Below are positions 34,521 to 43,146 of a stretch of DNA of 63,247 nucleotides, one piece after another. A program made the position numbers and the translations under genes. The notes beneath the pieces are model-generated. The model worked only from the letters and a program-made list of their open reading frames with translations. It was not told the origin of the DNA and did no database searches. The stretch comes from CAYSDH01 sp964429805 (GTDB taxonomy: Bacteria > Bacteroidota > Bacteroidia > Flavobacteriales_D > JABDKJ01), in NCBI GenBank assembly GCA_964429805.1, contig CAYSDH010000009.1, positions 1 through 63,247 on the forward strand. The letters are read 5' to 3'. The stretch's first letter is position 1. The number at the start of each line of letters is the position of its first letter.

Positions 34521-34690
34521 GGATCACAACGGACATAATCATCGTGGATGACTGGTGAATCAATCTGAGACCACTTCGGACAATTACACTTTCGTTTCTT
34601 CTGACGATAGGCCTTGCTAGTGCTACAACTTGCCAAAAAAATCAGAACAAGAAAACAGATAGTAGATATGTAAAGAATGTGCCTGCGCAT
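34517..34690 (-). CDS. Tiny lipoprotein, function unknown
   Basis: A 57-residue protein starting at ATG 34690, giving a signal MRRHILYISTICFLVLIFLAS and lipobox LASC. The mature peptide is about 37 residues with a basic stretch YRQKKRKCNCPKWSQ and three Cys. An upstream in-frame start at 34801 would add 37 non-signal residues and is not used. Its stop codon overlaps the SprT-like start (ATGA), so they are coupled. The C-N-C-P-K-W motif recurs in short Bacteroidetes lipoproteins next to SprT-like genes, as far as I remember. Confidence 0.65.
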   Translation of the reverse strand: MRRHILYISTICFLVLIFLASCSTSKAYRQKKRKCNCPKWSQIDSPVIHDDYVRCDP

Positions 34691-34790
34691 ATAGATGTCA
34701 AAGTTAGCGAAAGGGTTATTGATAAGTCTAACGTTAAAATAGGATTTATAACATCTGCTTATGGTTAATTTTAGCCACTTCCAGTAAGAC

Positions 34791-35534
34791 GTGTACGGCA
34801 TTTTAGAACATATCGGCCTTTACTTCATGCTCATGTACAGAGCATTTACTCGACCCGAGAAGTGGTCGATTATAAAGATGCGCATCATTGACGAAATGGA
34901 CAAACTTGGTGTGCGCTCTCTGGGCCTAGTGGCGCTCATGTCGGTCTTTGTTGGTGCGGTAATCACGCTTCAAACGGCCAGTAACATTGACAGTCCGCTT
35001 ATACCGCTATACACCGTGGGCTTTGCCACACGTGAGTCAGTTATTTTAGAGTTTAGTCCTACCATGTTGTCACTCATTTTGGCGGGAATAGTGGGGTCAA
35101 GCATCGCGTCAGAATTAGGCAACATGCGTATCAGTGAGCAGATTGATGCACTAGACATCATGGGAATCAACAGTGCCGGATACCTCATTATGCCTAAGGT
35201 AGTGGCGGCATTTATCTTCTTTCCATTCTTGATTATGATTAGCATGGTGCTGGGCATGATTGGAGGATATATCGTCTCTATGGGCACAGGCCTGGTCAGT
35301 AGCCATGAGTATATATATGGACTGCAGTACGACTTTAAATTCTATCACGTCATCTATGCGTTGGTGAAAACCTTGTTTTTTGCCATCATCATTACTTCTG
35401 TATCGGCCTATCATGGATACACCACACGCGGGGGTTCGCGCGAAGTGGGTATCGCCAGTACCAAAGGGATAATCTATAGTGACGTAGTCATATTGGTGGT
35501 CAACTATATACTTACTCAATTGATGCTGATATGA
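34791..35534 (+). CDS. mlaE: Phospholipid ABC transporter permease (MlaE family)
   Basis: The membrane subunit of a lipid-transporting ABC system between inner and outer membranes. It has 247 residues and the MlaE core: FVGAVITLQTASNI, the FSPTMLSLILAGIVGSSIASELGNMRISEQIDALDIMGI block (about residues 83-122) and a C-terminal ALVKTLFFAIIITSVSAYHG. The start codon is GTG at 34791 (reading YGILEHIGLYF); the next ATG at 34827 would cut into the first amphipathic helix. It overlaps mlaF by 4 bp. The MlaD/MCE substrate-binding subunit is not encoded nearby. Confidence 0.93.
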   Translation: MYGILEHIGLYFMLMYRAFTRPEKWSIIKMRIIDEMDKLGVRSLGLVALMSVFVGAVITLQTASNIDSPLIPLYTVGFATRESVILEFSPTMLSLILAGIVGSSIASELGNMRISEQIDALDIMGINSAGYLIMPKVVAAFIFFPFLIMISMVLGMIGGYIVSMGTGLVSSHEYIYGLQYDFKFYHVIYALVKTLFFAIIITSVSAYHGYTTRGGSREVGIASTKGIIYSDVVILVVNYILTQLMLI

Positions 35535-36289
35535 TTGAGATAAAAAACATCATCAAGTCATTTAACGGCACGGTCATCACCAAAGACATATCTGGTGTGT
35601 TTGAGCAGGGCAAGATGAATATGGTCATTGGGCGCAGTGGCTCAGGCAAATCCGTGCTAACCAAGTGCGTGATAGGTCTCTACGAGCCTGACTCTGGTGA
35701 GGTCTACTTTGATGGCCAACTCTTCTCGGCCATGAACCAAGAAGAAAAAACCGAAGTAAGAAAGCAGATTGGCATGCTCTTTCAGGCCAGTGCATTGTTT
35801 GACTCGATGACGGTATTGGAGAATGTGATGTTTCCGCTCACGATGTTTAACGACAGCAGCAAGTCAGAAAATGAAGACCGGGCAATAGAGTGCTTGCGCA
35901 AAGTGCAGATTATAGACAAAGGACATTTATATCCTGCTGAGACAAGCGGGGGAATGCAAAAGCGTATAGCCATAGCTCGAGCCATTGCGATGGAACCCAA
36001 GTATCTATTTGCAGATGAGCCTAACAGTGGTCTTGATCCTCAAACGGCCATCGTGATTGACAACCTGCTGCAAGAAATCACTCAGGAATACAACACTACT
36101 ACCATAGTAGTCACCCACGACATGAACTCTGTGATGGAGGTTGGTGACAATATTCTGTTCATACATGAAGGTCAAAAATGGTGGCAGGGCTCACCAACTG
36201 AGCTAATCAGGTCTGAAAATCAGGAGCTCGTAAATTTCGTGTACGCCTCAAAGTTCATGAAGAAGATGAGAGAGCGACTCCTCAAATAA
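35531..36289 (+). CDS. mlaF: Phospholipid ABC transporter ATP-binding protein (MlaF family)
   Basis: The ATPase of the MlaE-type lipid transporter. It has 252 residues. Walker A GRSGSGKS is at 34-41, the Q-loop lies in GMLFQASALFDSMTVLENVMFPL, the signature SGGMQKRIAIARA near 140, Walker B YLFADEPNSGLDP, and the switch His in VVTHDMNS. The QASALFDSMTV stretch after the Q-loop is typical of MlaF rather than other importers. It overlaps mlaE by 4 bp. Confidence 0.94.
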   Translation: MIEIKNIIKSFNGTVITKDISGVFEQGKMNMVIGRSGSGKSVLTKCVIGLYEPDSGEVYFDGQLFSAMNQEEKTEVRKQIGMLFQASALFDSMTVLENVMFPLTMFNDSSKSENEDRAIECLRKVQIIDKGHLYPAETSGGMQKRIAIARAIAMEPKYLFADEPNSGLDPQTAIVIDNLLQEITQEYNTTTIVVTHDMNSVMEVGDNILFIHEGQKWWQGSPTELIRSENQELVNFVYASKFMKKMRERLLK

Positions 36290-36436
36290 GTGCGGTCCAC
36301 AGATTAGAACTGCAAGATTTAATTCTGTTTTCACCTCTTAGAACTGCGAGCTACGTGCCCATTAATGGCCTTCAAGTACAGTGCTTTTTACTACATTCGT
36401 TGCAACGAAGTTGAACTATTTATAAAAGAAACGAAT

Positions 36437-37567
36437 ATGAAAAAACTGATACTATCATTTTTAATGATTGCAGCTGTAGGAGTCGCTTTCTCTCAGACTG
36501 TATTTTTTGACGAAGATTTTCAAGATGTCAGCGACATTGACATGATTGATAATCTTGACGATGCTGAGCCAGAGCAATGGGTAAACCTTGATGTGGATGA
36601 AGTAGTAGATAACAACGGTGATGTGTCTAATTGGTACTATGCTATTGGGCCAGAGCACAGTTTTGTTGACGGCACAACTACTGCATTTGTTGAGCTTGAC
36701 GGTGTAGAAGACATGGAGATTAACGGTCTTTCTTTTCCTTGGCTTATTGAAGACGGAGTAGAGGATACAAACTTTGTATTCGGAAGCACAAGTTGGTTAA
36801 CTGGTTATGCAGATGGAAACAGAAACTGGTTGGTTCTTCCTGAAATAGAGCTTACTGAGCCTGCTGCATTGAGCTTTAAGTCTTCTACTGCTCAAGGACC
36901 ACGTTACAGCGATGGTTACTCAGTATGGATTGCTACTGCTGATTATGATGACCCAACATCATACGTAGAGCTAATGAGAGTTGCTCAGTGTGTGCCTCCT
37001 GTGCCTTCTTCAACAACTACTGGAGCTGATGCATTGGATTTGAATAATGGTCTTGTGAATCACGGACCTGGAACAATTCCTTACAACGGATTTGACCCAG
37101 CTTTAGAAGGTATGCAGTTTCACCTAGGTGGTCAGGACTATGACGCTGCAAGTTCTTACAGAGGACTTCTTGAGCCGTTTTCAGTTGACTTGTCTGCTTA
37201 CGATGGTCAGACAGTGAGAATAGCATTCCTTCACGATTCTGATGACGATGTATCTATGGACCTTGACGAGATTCTTGTACAAGCAGTGGCTATCGGTCTT
37301 GACGAAGTAGTGACAGAGTACTACGGAATCTACCCTAACCCAGTTGAAGATGTGCTAAATATCCAGTTTACTGACAAGTTTGTAGGAAACGGAGTATACC
37401 GTGTTCTTGACGTAAATGGTCTTCTTGTAGCAAGAGGTGCATTTAACGGAACTGGTCTTGGTTCTACTGAGCGTGTAGCTGTTAGCCAATTGGCTGCTGG
37501 AAGCTATACTTTCCAACTAATCGTGGAAGGTGAGCAGGCGTTGAACACTACGTTCATCAAGCAATAA
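36437..37567 (+). CDS. T9SS-sorted secreted protein with a cleaved-adhesin-like domain
   Basis: A 376-residue protein starting at ATG 36437, which opens a clear signal peptide (MKKLILSFLMIAAVGVAFSQ); the longer frame from 36365 adds 24 residues without a signal. The mature N-terminus is very acidic. Residues about 95-290 look like the cleaved-adhesin / choice-of-anchor J jelly-roll: GNRNWLVLPEIELTEPAALSF, GYSVWIATADYDDP and VRIAFLHDSDDDVSMDLDEI. The end (GIYPNPVEDVLNIQF ... AAGSYTFQLIVEG) is a type A T9SS sorting domain. A terminator follows 24 bp downstream, so it is a single-gene unit. Confidence 0.85.
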   Translation: MKKLILSFLMIAAVGVAFSQTVFFDEDFQDVSDIDMIDNLDDAEPEQWVNLDVDEVVDNNGDVSNWYYAIGPEHSFVDGTTTAFVELDGVEDMEINGLSFPWLIEDGVEDTNFVFGSTSWLTGYADGNRNWLVLPEIELTEPAALSFKSSTAQGPRYSDGYSVWIATADYDDPTSYVELMRVAQCVPPVPSSTTTGADALDLNNGLVNHGPGTIPYNGFDPALEGMQFHLGGQDYDAASSYRGLLEPFSVDLSAYDGQTVRIAFLHDSDDDVSMDLDEILVQAVAIGLDEVVTEYYGIYPNPVEDVLNIQFTDKFVGNGVYRVLDVNGLLVARGAFNGTGLGSTERVAVSQLAAGSYTFQLIVEGEQALNTTFIKQ

Positions 37568-37590
37568 GATTCTGCTCTACGGAGCAAAAA

Positions 37591-37625
37591 GAAAACCCTC
37601 TCGTCAATGACGGGAGGGTTTTTTT
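37591..37625 (+). terminator. Intrinsic terminator after the 376-residue T9SS protein
   Basis: Stem AAAACCCTC/GAGGGTTTT extended by CGTC/GACG with one bulge each side, a short AA-containing loop, and eight T in a row to 37625. Its direction and T tract fit the + strand gene ending at 37567. Confidence 0.85.
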
Positions 37626-37758
37626 GTGCCTCACTGTTGAGGTTATATTTTCAATTGTGACACGGCTCAATGACGATTGCTGCGTTGATTAGGTTCTGGA
37701 TTTATTCTGATACATAAGAAGAATCAGAAGCACCGAGAAACTTCAACTCGTTCTCTCC

Positions 37759-40635
37759 TTACTGCGCCACTAGCGAGTTATCATCTTCTGCATACTCTTC
37801 TATTGACGGACATGAGCAGATCAGATTACGATCACCGTATGCATTGTCAATGCGCGCAACTGGAGGCCAGTATTTCTGCTCTCTCACATACGCGGCAGGA
37901 TACACTGCTTTTTCTCTGCCATAAGCATGGGTCCACTCGGCCACTATTTCTTCTGATGTATGAGGCGCCTGCACCAGTACGTTGTCCTCTACAGGATACT
38001 TTCCTTCTTCAATCTCACGGATCTCTTGACGGATACTTTTCATGGCCACTACAAAGCGGTCAAGCTCCTCTTTAGACTCACTTTCAGTTGGCTCTACCAT
38101 GATGGTGCCTGCCACAGGAAATGACACTGTCGGGGCATGAAAACCATAATCCATGAGGCGCTTTGCGATGTCAGCCACCTCAACTTTGGCAGTTGACTTA
38201 AACTCTCGGCAGTCTATGATCATCTCATGGGCCACTGTTCCAGAGACTCCTTTGTACAAGATGTCATACTCTCCTTCTAACTCCGCCTTCAGATAGTTGG
38301 CATTCAGAATGGCATTCTCGGTGCTTTCAGTCAAGCCGTCTGGGCCCAGCATTTTGATATAACCATAAGAGATGAGCAGAATGAGTGCAGAGCCATAGGG
38401 CGCTGAAGAAATAGCTGAAATGGCTTTTTCTCCACCCGTCTTGACCAGCGGGTTGCCTGGCAAGTAAGGCACTAGTTTTTCGACTACGCCTATGGGGCCC
38501 ATGCCCGGTCCACCACCACCGTGAGGTATGGCAAAAGTCTTGTGCAGATTGAGGTGACACACGTCAGCTCCAATCTTACCCGGACTGGTCAGTCCGACTT
38601 GAGCATTCATGTTTGCTCCGTCCATATAGACTAAGCCTCCATGCTGATGAATCACTTCATTAATCTCTACAATATCATGCTCAAATACGCCATGCGTAGA
38701 AGGGTACGTGATCATCAGTCCCGCTAAGACATCGGCAAATTCTGTGGCCTTGGCACGAAGGTCATCAAGCGATACGTTACCATGCTTATCACAGGCCACT
38801 ACCTTCACTTTATAACCCGCCATGATGGCGCTCGCTGGATTTGTACCATGCGCAGATGAAGGAATCAAGACGACATTTCTATGCGCATCGCCATGGTCTT
38901 CATGGTACGCTTTAATGACCATTAATCCAGAGTACTCTCCTTGCGCACCTGAGTTAGGCTGCAAAGAAACATCAGCAAAGCCCGTGATCTCACTCAAGTC
39001 TTTGGCCAGTTCTGTGAGCATGGTTCTGTAGCCTTCTGTTTGAGCAGTAGGCACAAATGGGTGTATGTTGGCAAACTCTGGCCAAGACAAAGGCTCTAGT
39101 TGAGCAGCCGCATTGAGCTTCATGGTGCATGAGCCAAGTGGTATCATGGAGTGGACGAGAGAGATGTCTTTGTTCTCTAGTCTCTTCATGTATCTCATCA
39201 TCTGTGTCTCAGAGCGCATGCTATTGAAGATGTCATGCTGCAAGAATTCTGAACTTCTTTTGAGCGCACCTAAACTGTGGTCAGACTCGTTTGAAGTCAC
39301 TGCATTTTTACCCAAGGCATCTGAAAAGATAGCCATGATATGGTCCACATCTGATGCCGTAGTAGTTTCATCTAGACTGATACTGATGACCGAGTCTGAG
39401 GGATAATAAAAATTAATCATCCGCTCATTTTCAGCGAGCGATCTCACTGCCGAAGAAAGCTCAGCGCTTGGCATCTCTACTCTGAGCGTGTCAAAGTAAT
39501 GTGTGTTTGTCAAACCAAGTCCGAGTGATGCCAATCCTGACTCAAGCGCACAGGCGCGGCTGTGAATGGTTGAGGCAATCTGCTTCAATCCTTTTGGACC
39601 ATGGTAGACGGCATACATACCAGCCATAACGGCTAGCAAAGCTTGGGCCGTGCAGATATTAGAGGTGGCCTTGTCACGTCTGATGTGCTGCTCTCTAGTT
39701 TGCAGCGCCATGCGGTAACCGACCTTTCCTAGTCTGTCTTTTGATACTCCGATAATTCTGCCGGGCAGGTTTCTTTTAAACTCTTGTCTTGTAGCGAAGA
39801 AGGCTGCGTGTGGTCCTCCAAATCCTATTGGCACACCAAATCGTTGCGTACTTCCTACTACGACATCTGCTCCCCACTCACCTGGAGGAGTAAGCAAGAC
39901 CAAACTCATGATGTCTGCCGCACAGACAACTTTCATTTCTAGCGCGTGACACTGAGTGACAAATGAGGCGTAATCTCGCACATTTCCATCGCCAGCAGGA
40001 TACTGCACGAATGCACCAAAAAAGGACTCGTCAAGTTGACTTGAGGCAAAGTCACCGATTACCAAGTCAATACTCAAAGCGGTGCCTCTCGTCTTTAAAA
40101 TATCAAGGGTCTGTGGGTAGGTGTTTTGGTCAATGAAAAACTTGTTTGCTCCGCTCTTTGACTTTGCTCTAGACATGGAGTTGTAGAGCATAATCATTCC
40201 CTCAGCAGCAGCAGTTCCCTCATCAAGTAGGCTGGCATTGGCAATCTCCATTCCTGTCAGATCCATGACCATGGTCTGAAAGTTTAGAAGGGCTTCTAAT
40301 CGACCTTGTGAGATTTCGGCTTGGTATGGCGTGTAGGCCGTGTACCATCCTGGATTCTCAAAAATATTTCTGCGAATAACTGGTGGCGTTATGGTGCCAT
40401 GATAACCAAGACCTATGTAGGTTTTGAATTCTCTGTTACTCAGCGACAAGCCACGCAAATGTTCCAAATACTCAGTTTCCGACATGGCTTGCGTGATGTC
40501 AAGCGCTCGTCCATTTCTGATGTCAGTTGGTACTGTCTTCGCGATCAGACTTTCTATATCAGCTTCACCAATGCGGCTGAGCATCTCTGCACGCTCCTGC
40601 TCGTTTGGTCCGATGTGTCTGTGTTTGAATTTCAT
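37759..40635 (-). CDS. gcvP: Glycine dehydrogenase (decarboxylating), P protein
   Basis: The PLP-dependent P protein of the glycine cleavage system. It has 958 residues, the length of the fused (one-chain) form. The N-terminal half has the FKHRHIGPNEQE start and SLLDEGTAAAEGM; the C-terminal half has the PLP-lysine region NLHKTFAIPHGGGGPGMGPI (Lys near residue 700), PNSGAQGEYSGLM and SSAHGTNPASAIMAGYKV. GcvT and GcvH are not encoded nearby. A TATATTTG -7-like box lies 22 bp upstream of the start on the minus strand. Confidence 0.97.
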   Translation of the reverse strand: MKFKHRHIGPNEQERAEMLSRIGEADIESLIAKTVPTDIRNGRALDITQAMSETEYLEHLRGLSLSNREFKTYIGLGYHGTITPPVIRRNIFENPGWYTAYTPYQAEISQGRLEALLNFQTMVMDLTGMEIANASLLDEGTAAAEGMIMLYNSMSRAKSKSGANKFFIDQNTYPQTLDILKTRGTALSIDLVIGDFASSQLDESFFGAFVQYPAGDGNVRDYASFVTQCHALEMKVVCAADIMSLVLLTPPGEWGADVVVGSTQRFGVPIGFGGPHAAFFATRQEFKRNLPGRIIGVSKDRLGKVGYRMALQTREQHIRRDKATSNICTAQALLAVMAGMYAVYHGPKGLKQIASTIHSRACALESGLASLGLGLTNTHYFDTLRVEMPSAELSSAVRSLAENERMINFYYPSDSVISISLDETTTASDVDHIMAIFSDALGKNAVTSNESDHSLGALKRSSEFLQHDIFNSMRSETQMMRYMKRLENKDISLVHSMIPLGSCTMKLNAAAQLEPLSWPEFANIHPFVPTAQTEGYRTMLTELAKDLSEITGFADVSLQPNSGAQGEYSGLMVIKAYHEDHGDAHRNVVLIPSSAHGTNPASAIMAGYKVKVVACDKHGNVSLDDLRAKATEFADVLAGLMITYPSTHGVFEHDIVEINEVIHQHGGLVYMDGANMNAQVGLTSPGKIGADVCHLNLHKTFAIPHGGGGPGMGPIGVVEKLVPYLPGNPLVKTGGEKAISAISSAPYGSALILLISYGYIKMLGPDGLTESTENAILNANYLKAELEGEYDILYKGVSGTVAHEMIIDCREFKSTAKVEVADIAKRLMDYGFHAPTVSFPVAGTIMVEPTESESKEELDRFVVAMKSIRQEIREIEEGKYPVEDNVLVQAPHTSEEIVAEWTHAYGREKAVYPAAYVREQKYWPPVARIDNAYGDRNLICSCPSIEEYAEDDNSLVAQ

Positions 40636-40657
40636 TTTGGTCTCAAATCTTGTTTGG

Positions 40658-40665
40658 CAAATATA
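40658..40665 (-). promoter_or_regulatory. -7-like box TATATTTG upstream of gcvP
   Basis: The minus-strand TATATTTG (complement of 40658-40665) matches the Bacteroidetes -7 consensus and lies 22 bp before the gcvP start. No TTG at the -33 position. Confidence 0.4.
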
Positions 40666-40739
40666 AAGTGCTGTGTCCAGCTCTATGACCGTTTTTGATC
40701 AATATTCGCTGTATTTTTCACATAGTATTCAGACTATAC

Positions 40740-40747
40740 TATCTTTG
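40740..40747 (+). promoter_or_regulatory. -7-like box TATCTTTG upstream of the 207-residue protein
   Basis: TATCTTTG matches the Bacteroidetes -7 consensus and ends 10 bp before the ATG at 40758. No TTG 17-23 bp upstream. Confidence 0.4.
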
Positions 40748-40757
40748 GTCAACCACT

Positions 40758-41381
40758 ATGAAACACTGTCTAAAAGCCTCACTACTAGCCGTTCTGCTCT
40801 TTCTAATCGGGCATTCTCTCACTGGGCAAGACACGCTCATGCTCATGAATGGCCAAATTCTCAATGTGGATATCACCGATGACAGTGGTGCCAACATCTT
40901 CTTTAATGCACCCAAGAAGAATGGGAAGATGAAGTCATTTAGCCTGTACAAAACAGACATTTTTTCGGTCACTAAAAAGGGTCAAGCCGAGTCTGTGCTC
41001 TATGTAAAAGATGAGCCCATGGGCAATGAATATTCTGTGCCAGAGATGCGCTACTTTCTGCACGGTGAAAATGATGCTCGAAAGGGATTTAGAACTTGGC
41101 CAACGGCCGTGGGTGGTGTCATCTACGGAGCGGCAGGAACCATGGTGATGGGACGCAGCCTTATTCCTTTTGCCTTGTTTCCAGTGACCTATAGTCTGGG
41201 CATGCAACTGCCCGTGATTAAAATCAGAAAAGAGACAATCTCAAACACTGACTTCCCGAGTCAGCCGACATATAAAGAGGGGTATAACAAAGTGGCTCGA
41301 AGCAAGAAGTTCATCAAGTCATTTGTGTACACATTTGCGGGAGTGGCCATTGGCACAGCGGCCATCGAACTCACTGACTGA
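40758..41381 (+). CDS. Exported protein of unknown function
   Basis: A 207-residue protein starting at ATG 40758 with a signal peptide (MKHCLKASLLAVLLFLIGHSLTGQ). The frame is open to 40695, but that part precedes the -7-like box and is not used. The mature N-terminus (DTLMLMNGQILNVDITDDSG) resembles the small beta domain found in many Bacteroidetes exported proteins of the form D-x-I-x-L-x-[ND]-G. Two hydrophobic segments (about 120-150 and 190-205, the second being FVYTFAGVAIGTAAIEL) may be membrane helices. Function unknown. Divergent from gcvP. Confidence 0.7.
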   Translation: MKHCLKASLLAVLLFLIGHSLTGQDTLMLMNGQILNVDITDDSGANIFFNAPKKNGKMKSFSLYKTDIFSVTKKGQAESVLYVKDEPMGNEYSVPEMRYFLHGENDARKGFRTWPTAVGGVIYGAAGTMVMGRSLIPFALFPVTYSLGMQLPVIKIRKETISNTDFPSQPTYKEGYNKVARSKKFIKSFVYTFAGVAIGTAAIELTD

Positions 41382-41402
41382 GGCGCGCATTGCTTTAATG
41401 GC

Positions 41403-41410
41403 TAACTTTG
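41403..41410 (+). promoter_or_regulatory. -7-like box TAACTTTG upstream of the bacilliredoxin gene
   Basis: TAACTTTG matches the Bacteroidetes -7 consensus and lies 27 bp before the start at 41438. A TTG at 41390-41392 is too close (10 bp) to serve as a -33 box. Confidence 0.4.
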
Positions 41411-41437
41411 TAGCTCAATAATACATTATATCAAGTC

Positions 41438-41857
41438 ATGTACCCAGCAGAGATAGTCATCCCGATGAAAAACGAACTAACCACGGTTGGTTTCAAAGAA
41501 CTCAGTACAGCTGAAGCTGTTGATTCGTTTGTGGATTCAACCAAAGGTGGCACGGCCATGTTGGTTATTAATTCTGTGTGTGGATGTGCAGCAGGAAGCA
41601 TGAGACCAGGTGTAAAAATGTCGCTGGAAAACGGCAAGCTGCCGACTCAACTAGCCACAGCATTTGCTGGTTTTGACAAAGAAGCTGTAGAGCAGGCAAG
41701 AAAACACATGTTGCCATATCCTCCTTCATCACCGTCTATCGGCATATTTAAGGATGGTGCACTAGTGCACATGGTAGAGCGTCACCATATCGAAGGGCGC
41801 ACCGCTGAGATGATTGGAGAGCACCTAAAGATGGTGTTTAATGAGGTCTGTGCTTAA
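41438..41857 (+). CDS. BrxA/BrxB family bacilliredoxin
   Basis: A 139-residue thioredoxin-like protein (YphP/YqiW family). The active site is the unusual CGC motif at residues 48-50 in VINSVCGCAAGSMRPG, and PPSSPSIGIFKDGALVHMVERHHIEGRTAEMI is the typical C-terminal half. In Firmicutes, such proteins remove bacillithiol from protein thiols; many Bacteroidetes also make bacillithiol, so the same role is likely here, but no bacillithiol synthesis gene lies in the window. The gene stands alone and is followed by a 0.5-kb repeat-rich region. Confidence 0.92.
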   Translation: MYPAEIVIPMKNELTTVGFKELSTAEAVDSFVDSTKGGTAMLVINSVCGCAAGSMRPGVKMSLENGKLPTQLATAFAGFDKEAVEQARKHMLPYPPSSPSIGIFKDGALVHMVERHHIEGRTAEMIGEHLKMVFNEVCA

Positions 41858-41900
41858 GTAAACTTCTTCAAGTATTCTTATTGGTTGGTGGATTGTGCGC

Positions 41901-42040
41901 GCACTGATTTCTCAGTGGGTTTTTTCGATTGCCTTTATGTTAGAATTGCACGGATTTCTCGCGGGGGTTTTCATTTTCCTTCACGTTAGAATTACACAGA
42001 CTTTTCGGCTCCGTGATGTTTCGCTCGAAATGACGGGGTT
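41901..42040. repeat. Three decayed 46-47-bp tandem units in an intergenic region
   Basis: The 497-bp gap 41858-42354 holds three units beginning near 41901, 41948 and 41994 (GCACTGATTTCTC, GCACGGATTTCTC, ACACAGACTTTTC), with a shared GTTAGAATT stretch before the second and third. The repeats are imperfect, and no real gene fits: the frame open across 41895-42185 is low-complexity and without family features. The unit resembles the GATTTCTC...CGAAATGACG repeat I know from Bacteroidetes intergenic DNA. Confidence 0.65.
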
Positions 42041-42081
42041 TCATAATGAACATTTTCTAAATTGGAACCTCGTCATTTCGA
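42025..42081. repeat. Inverted pair TCGAAATGACG / CGTCATTTCGA
   Basis: Eleven-base perfect inverted arms at 42025-42035 and 42071-42081 (35 bp apart), each part of a longer repeat unit with a GGAGAAATCTG or AGACTTTTCGG end. In RNA this would form a hairpin. It lies in the repeat-rich gap between the bacilliredoxin gene and proC. Confidence 0.7.
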
Positions 42082-42205
42082 CTGAGGCGACAGCCGCACG
42101 GAGAAATCTGTTGAGGTGGAGTGCGCTAGACAATCAAGGTGCTTTTAAATTCAAGCCCTTCAATCCGATAGAGCTTCCTTTTTGAAACACGGCCTATACT
42201 CCGGG

Positions 42206-42230
42206 CCCTTCGACTGGCTTAGGGTCCTAC
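42206..42230. repeat. Partial copy of the dispersed hairpin element
   Basis: CCCTTCGACTGGCTTAGGGTCCTACC matches the left half of copies A (54-120) and B (3103-3168) with one change, but the right arm TGAGCCTGTCGAA is missing, so it cannot fold like the others. It is a truncated relic. Confidence 0.65.
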
Positions 42231-42354
42231 CTTTTGATGTTTGTTTGGGATAGAGGATGCGTTCCACAACTACCATTTTTTTTGACAACATTTCACACCC
42301 CACGAAATCTAACTACTACCCGAACCTAGTTGCACTTCTTTCGTACACATTGTT

Positions 42355-43146
42355 ATGGGGGAGAAGTGCATAGCGATAATCGGATGTGGGAACCTCGGAA
42401 TGTCAATTGCCCAAGGGCTAATAGATAAGCCGGGTTTCTCAGCCGAACGCTTATATCTTACACGCAGAAATACGGCCGCCCTTTCACACTTTGCGGCTAA
42501 TGGAGCGCAGGTATTAACGGATAATTCTGCGGCTGCGGCCGCTGCTGACATTGTCATCTTAGCGGTCAAACCTTACAACATCCAAAAAGTAATCACAGAG
42601 ATGAACGGTTCGCTCGGTACGGGTGAGAAAACCATCGTCTCATTAGCTTCTGGCGTGAGCATATCTGTCATTAGAGAGTACCTTGACGGCAGCGGCTCAG
42701 TGTTTAGAGTGATGCCCAACATTGCTGCGGCCGTGTCAGAATCTATGAGCCTGATGGCCCATGACGGAGCGGATGACACGCAGGCTCGTGAAGTGAGCGA
42801 TATTTTTAATGCCGTGGGCAAGAGCATCACCATAGATGAATCACTGATGGAAGCTGCCACCGTACTTGGCGCATGTGGTATTGCTTATGTGATGCGCTTC
42901 ATGAGGGCCATGATACAGGGCGGTGTACAAATCGGTTTTAGTGCGGCCATTGCTTCGCAGATTGTGACGCAAACTGTGCTTGGTGCAGCAACCATGCTCA
43001 GCGAAAACGACACGCACCCCGAAGCCGAAATAGACAAGGTCACTACGCCCAAAGGCTGCACCATAGTCGGGCTAAATGAAATGGAACACAACGGGTTTAG
43101 CTCATCCCTAATTAAGGGAATCGTGAAGAGCTTTGATAGTATCTGA
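42355..43146 (+). CDS. proC: Pyrroline-5-carboxylate reductase
   Basis: The last step of proline synthesis (NAD(P)H-dependent). It has 263 residues. The N-terminal nucleotide-binding motif is IAIIGCGNLGMSIAQGL, and the C-terminal dimer domain has SLASGVSISVI, FRVMPNIAAAVSESM and the KVTTPKGCTIVGLNEME signature (usual form VTSPGGTT). The start ATG at 42355 is preceded by GTTATGGGG-like sequence in frame with two ATG; the gene overlaps the convergent hydrolase gene by 39 bp at its 3' end. Confidence 0.95.
   Translation: MGEKCIAIIGCGNLGMSIAQGLIDKPGFSAERLYLTRRNTAALSHFAANGAQVLTDNSAAAAAADIVILAVKPYNIQKVITEMNGSLGTGEKTIVSLASGVSISVIREYLDGSGSVFRVMPNIAAAVSESMSLMAHDGADDTQAREVSDIFNAVGKSITIDESLMEAATVLGACGIAYVMRFMRAMIQGGVQIGFSAAIASQIVTQTVLGAATMLSENDTHPEAEIDKVTTPKGCTIVGLNEMEHNGFSSSLIKGIVKSFDSI

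Noticed and set aside
41895..42185. A 96-codon open frame in the intergenic region
   Set aside because: It runs through degenerate repeat units and the inverted pair, has no start context, and encodes no family feature.
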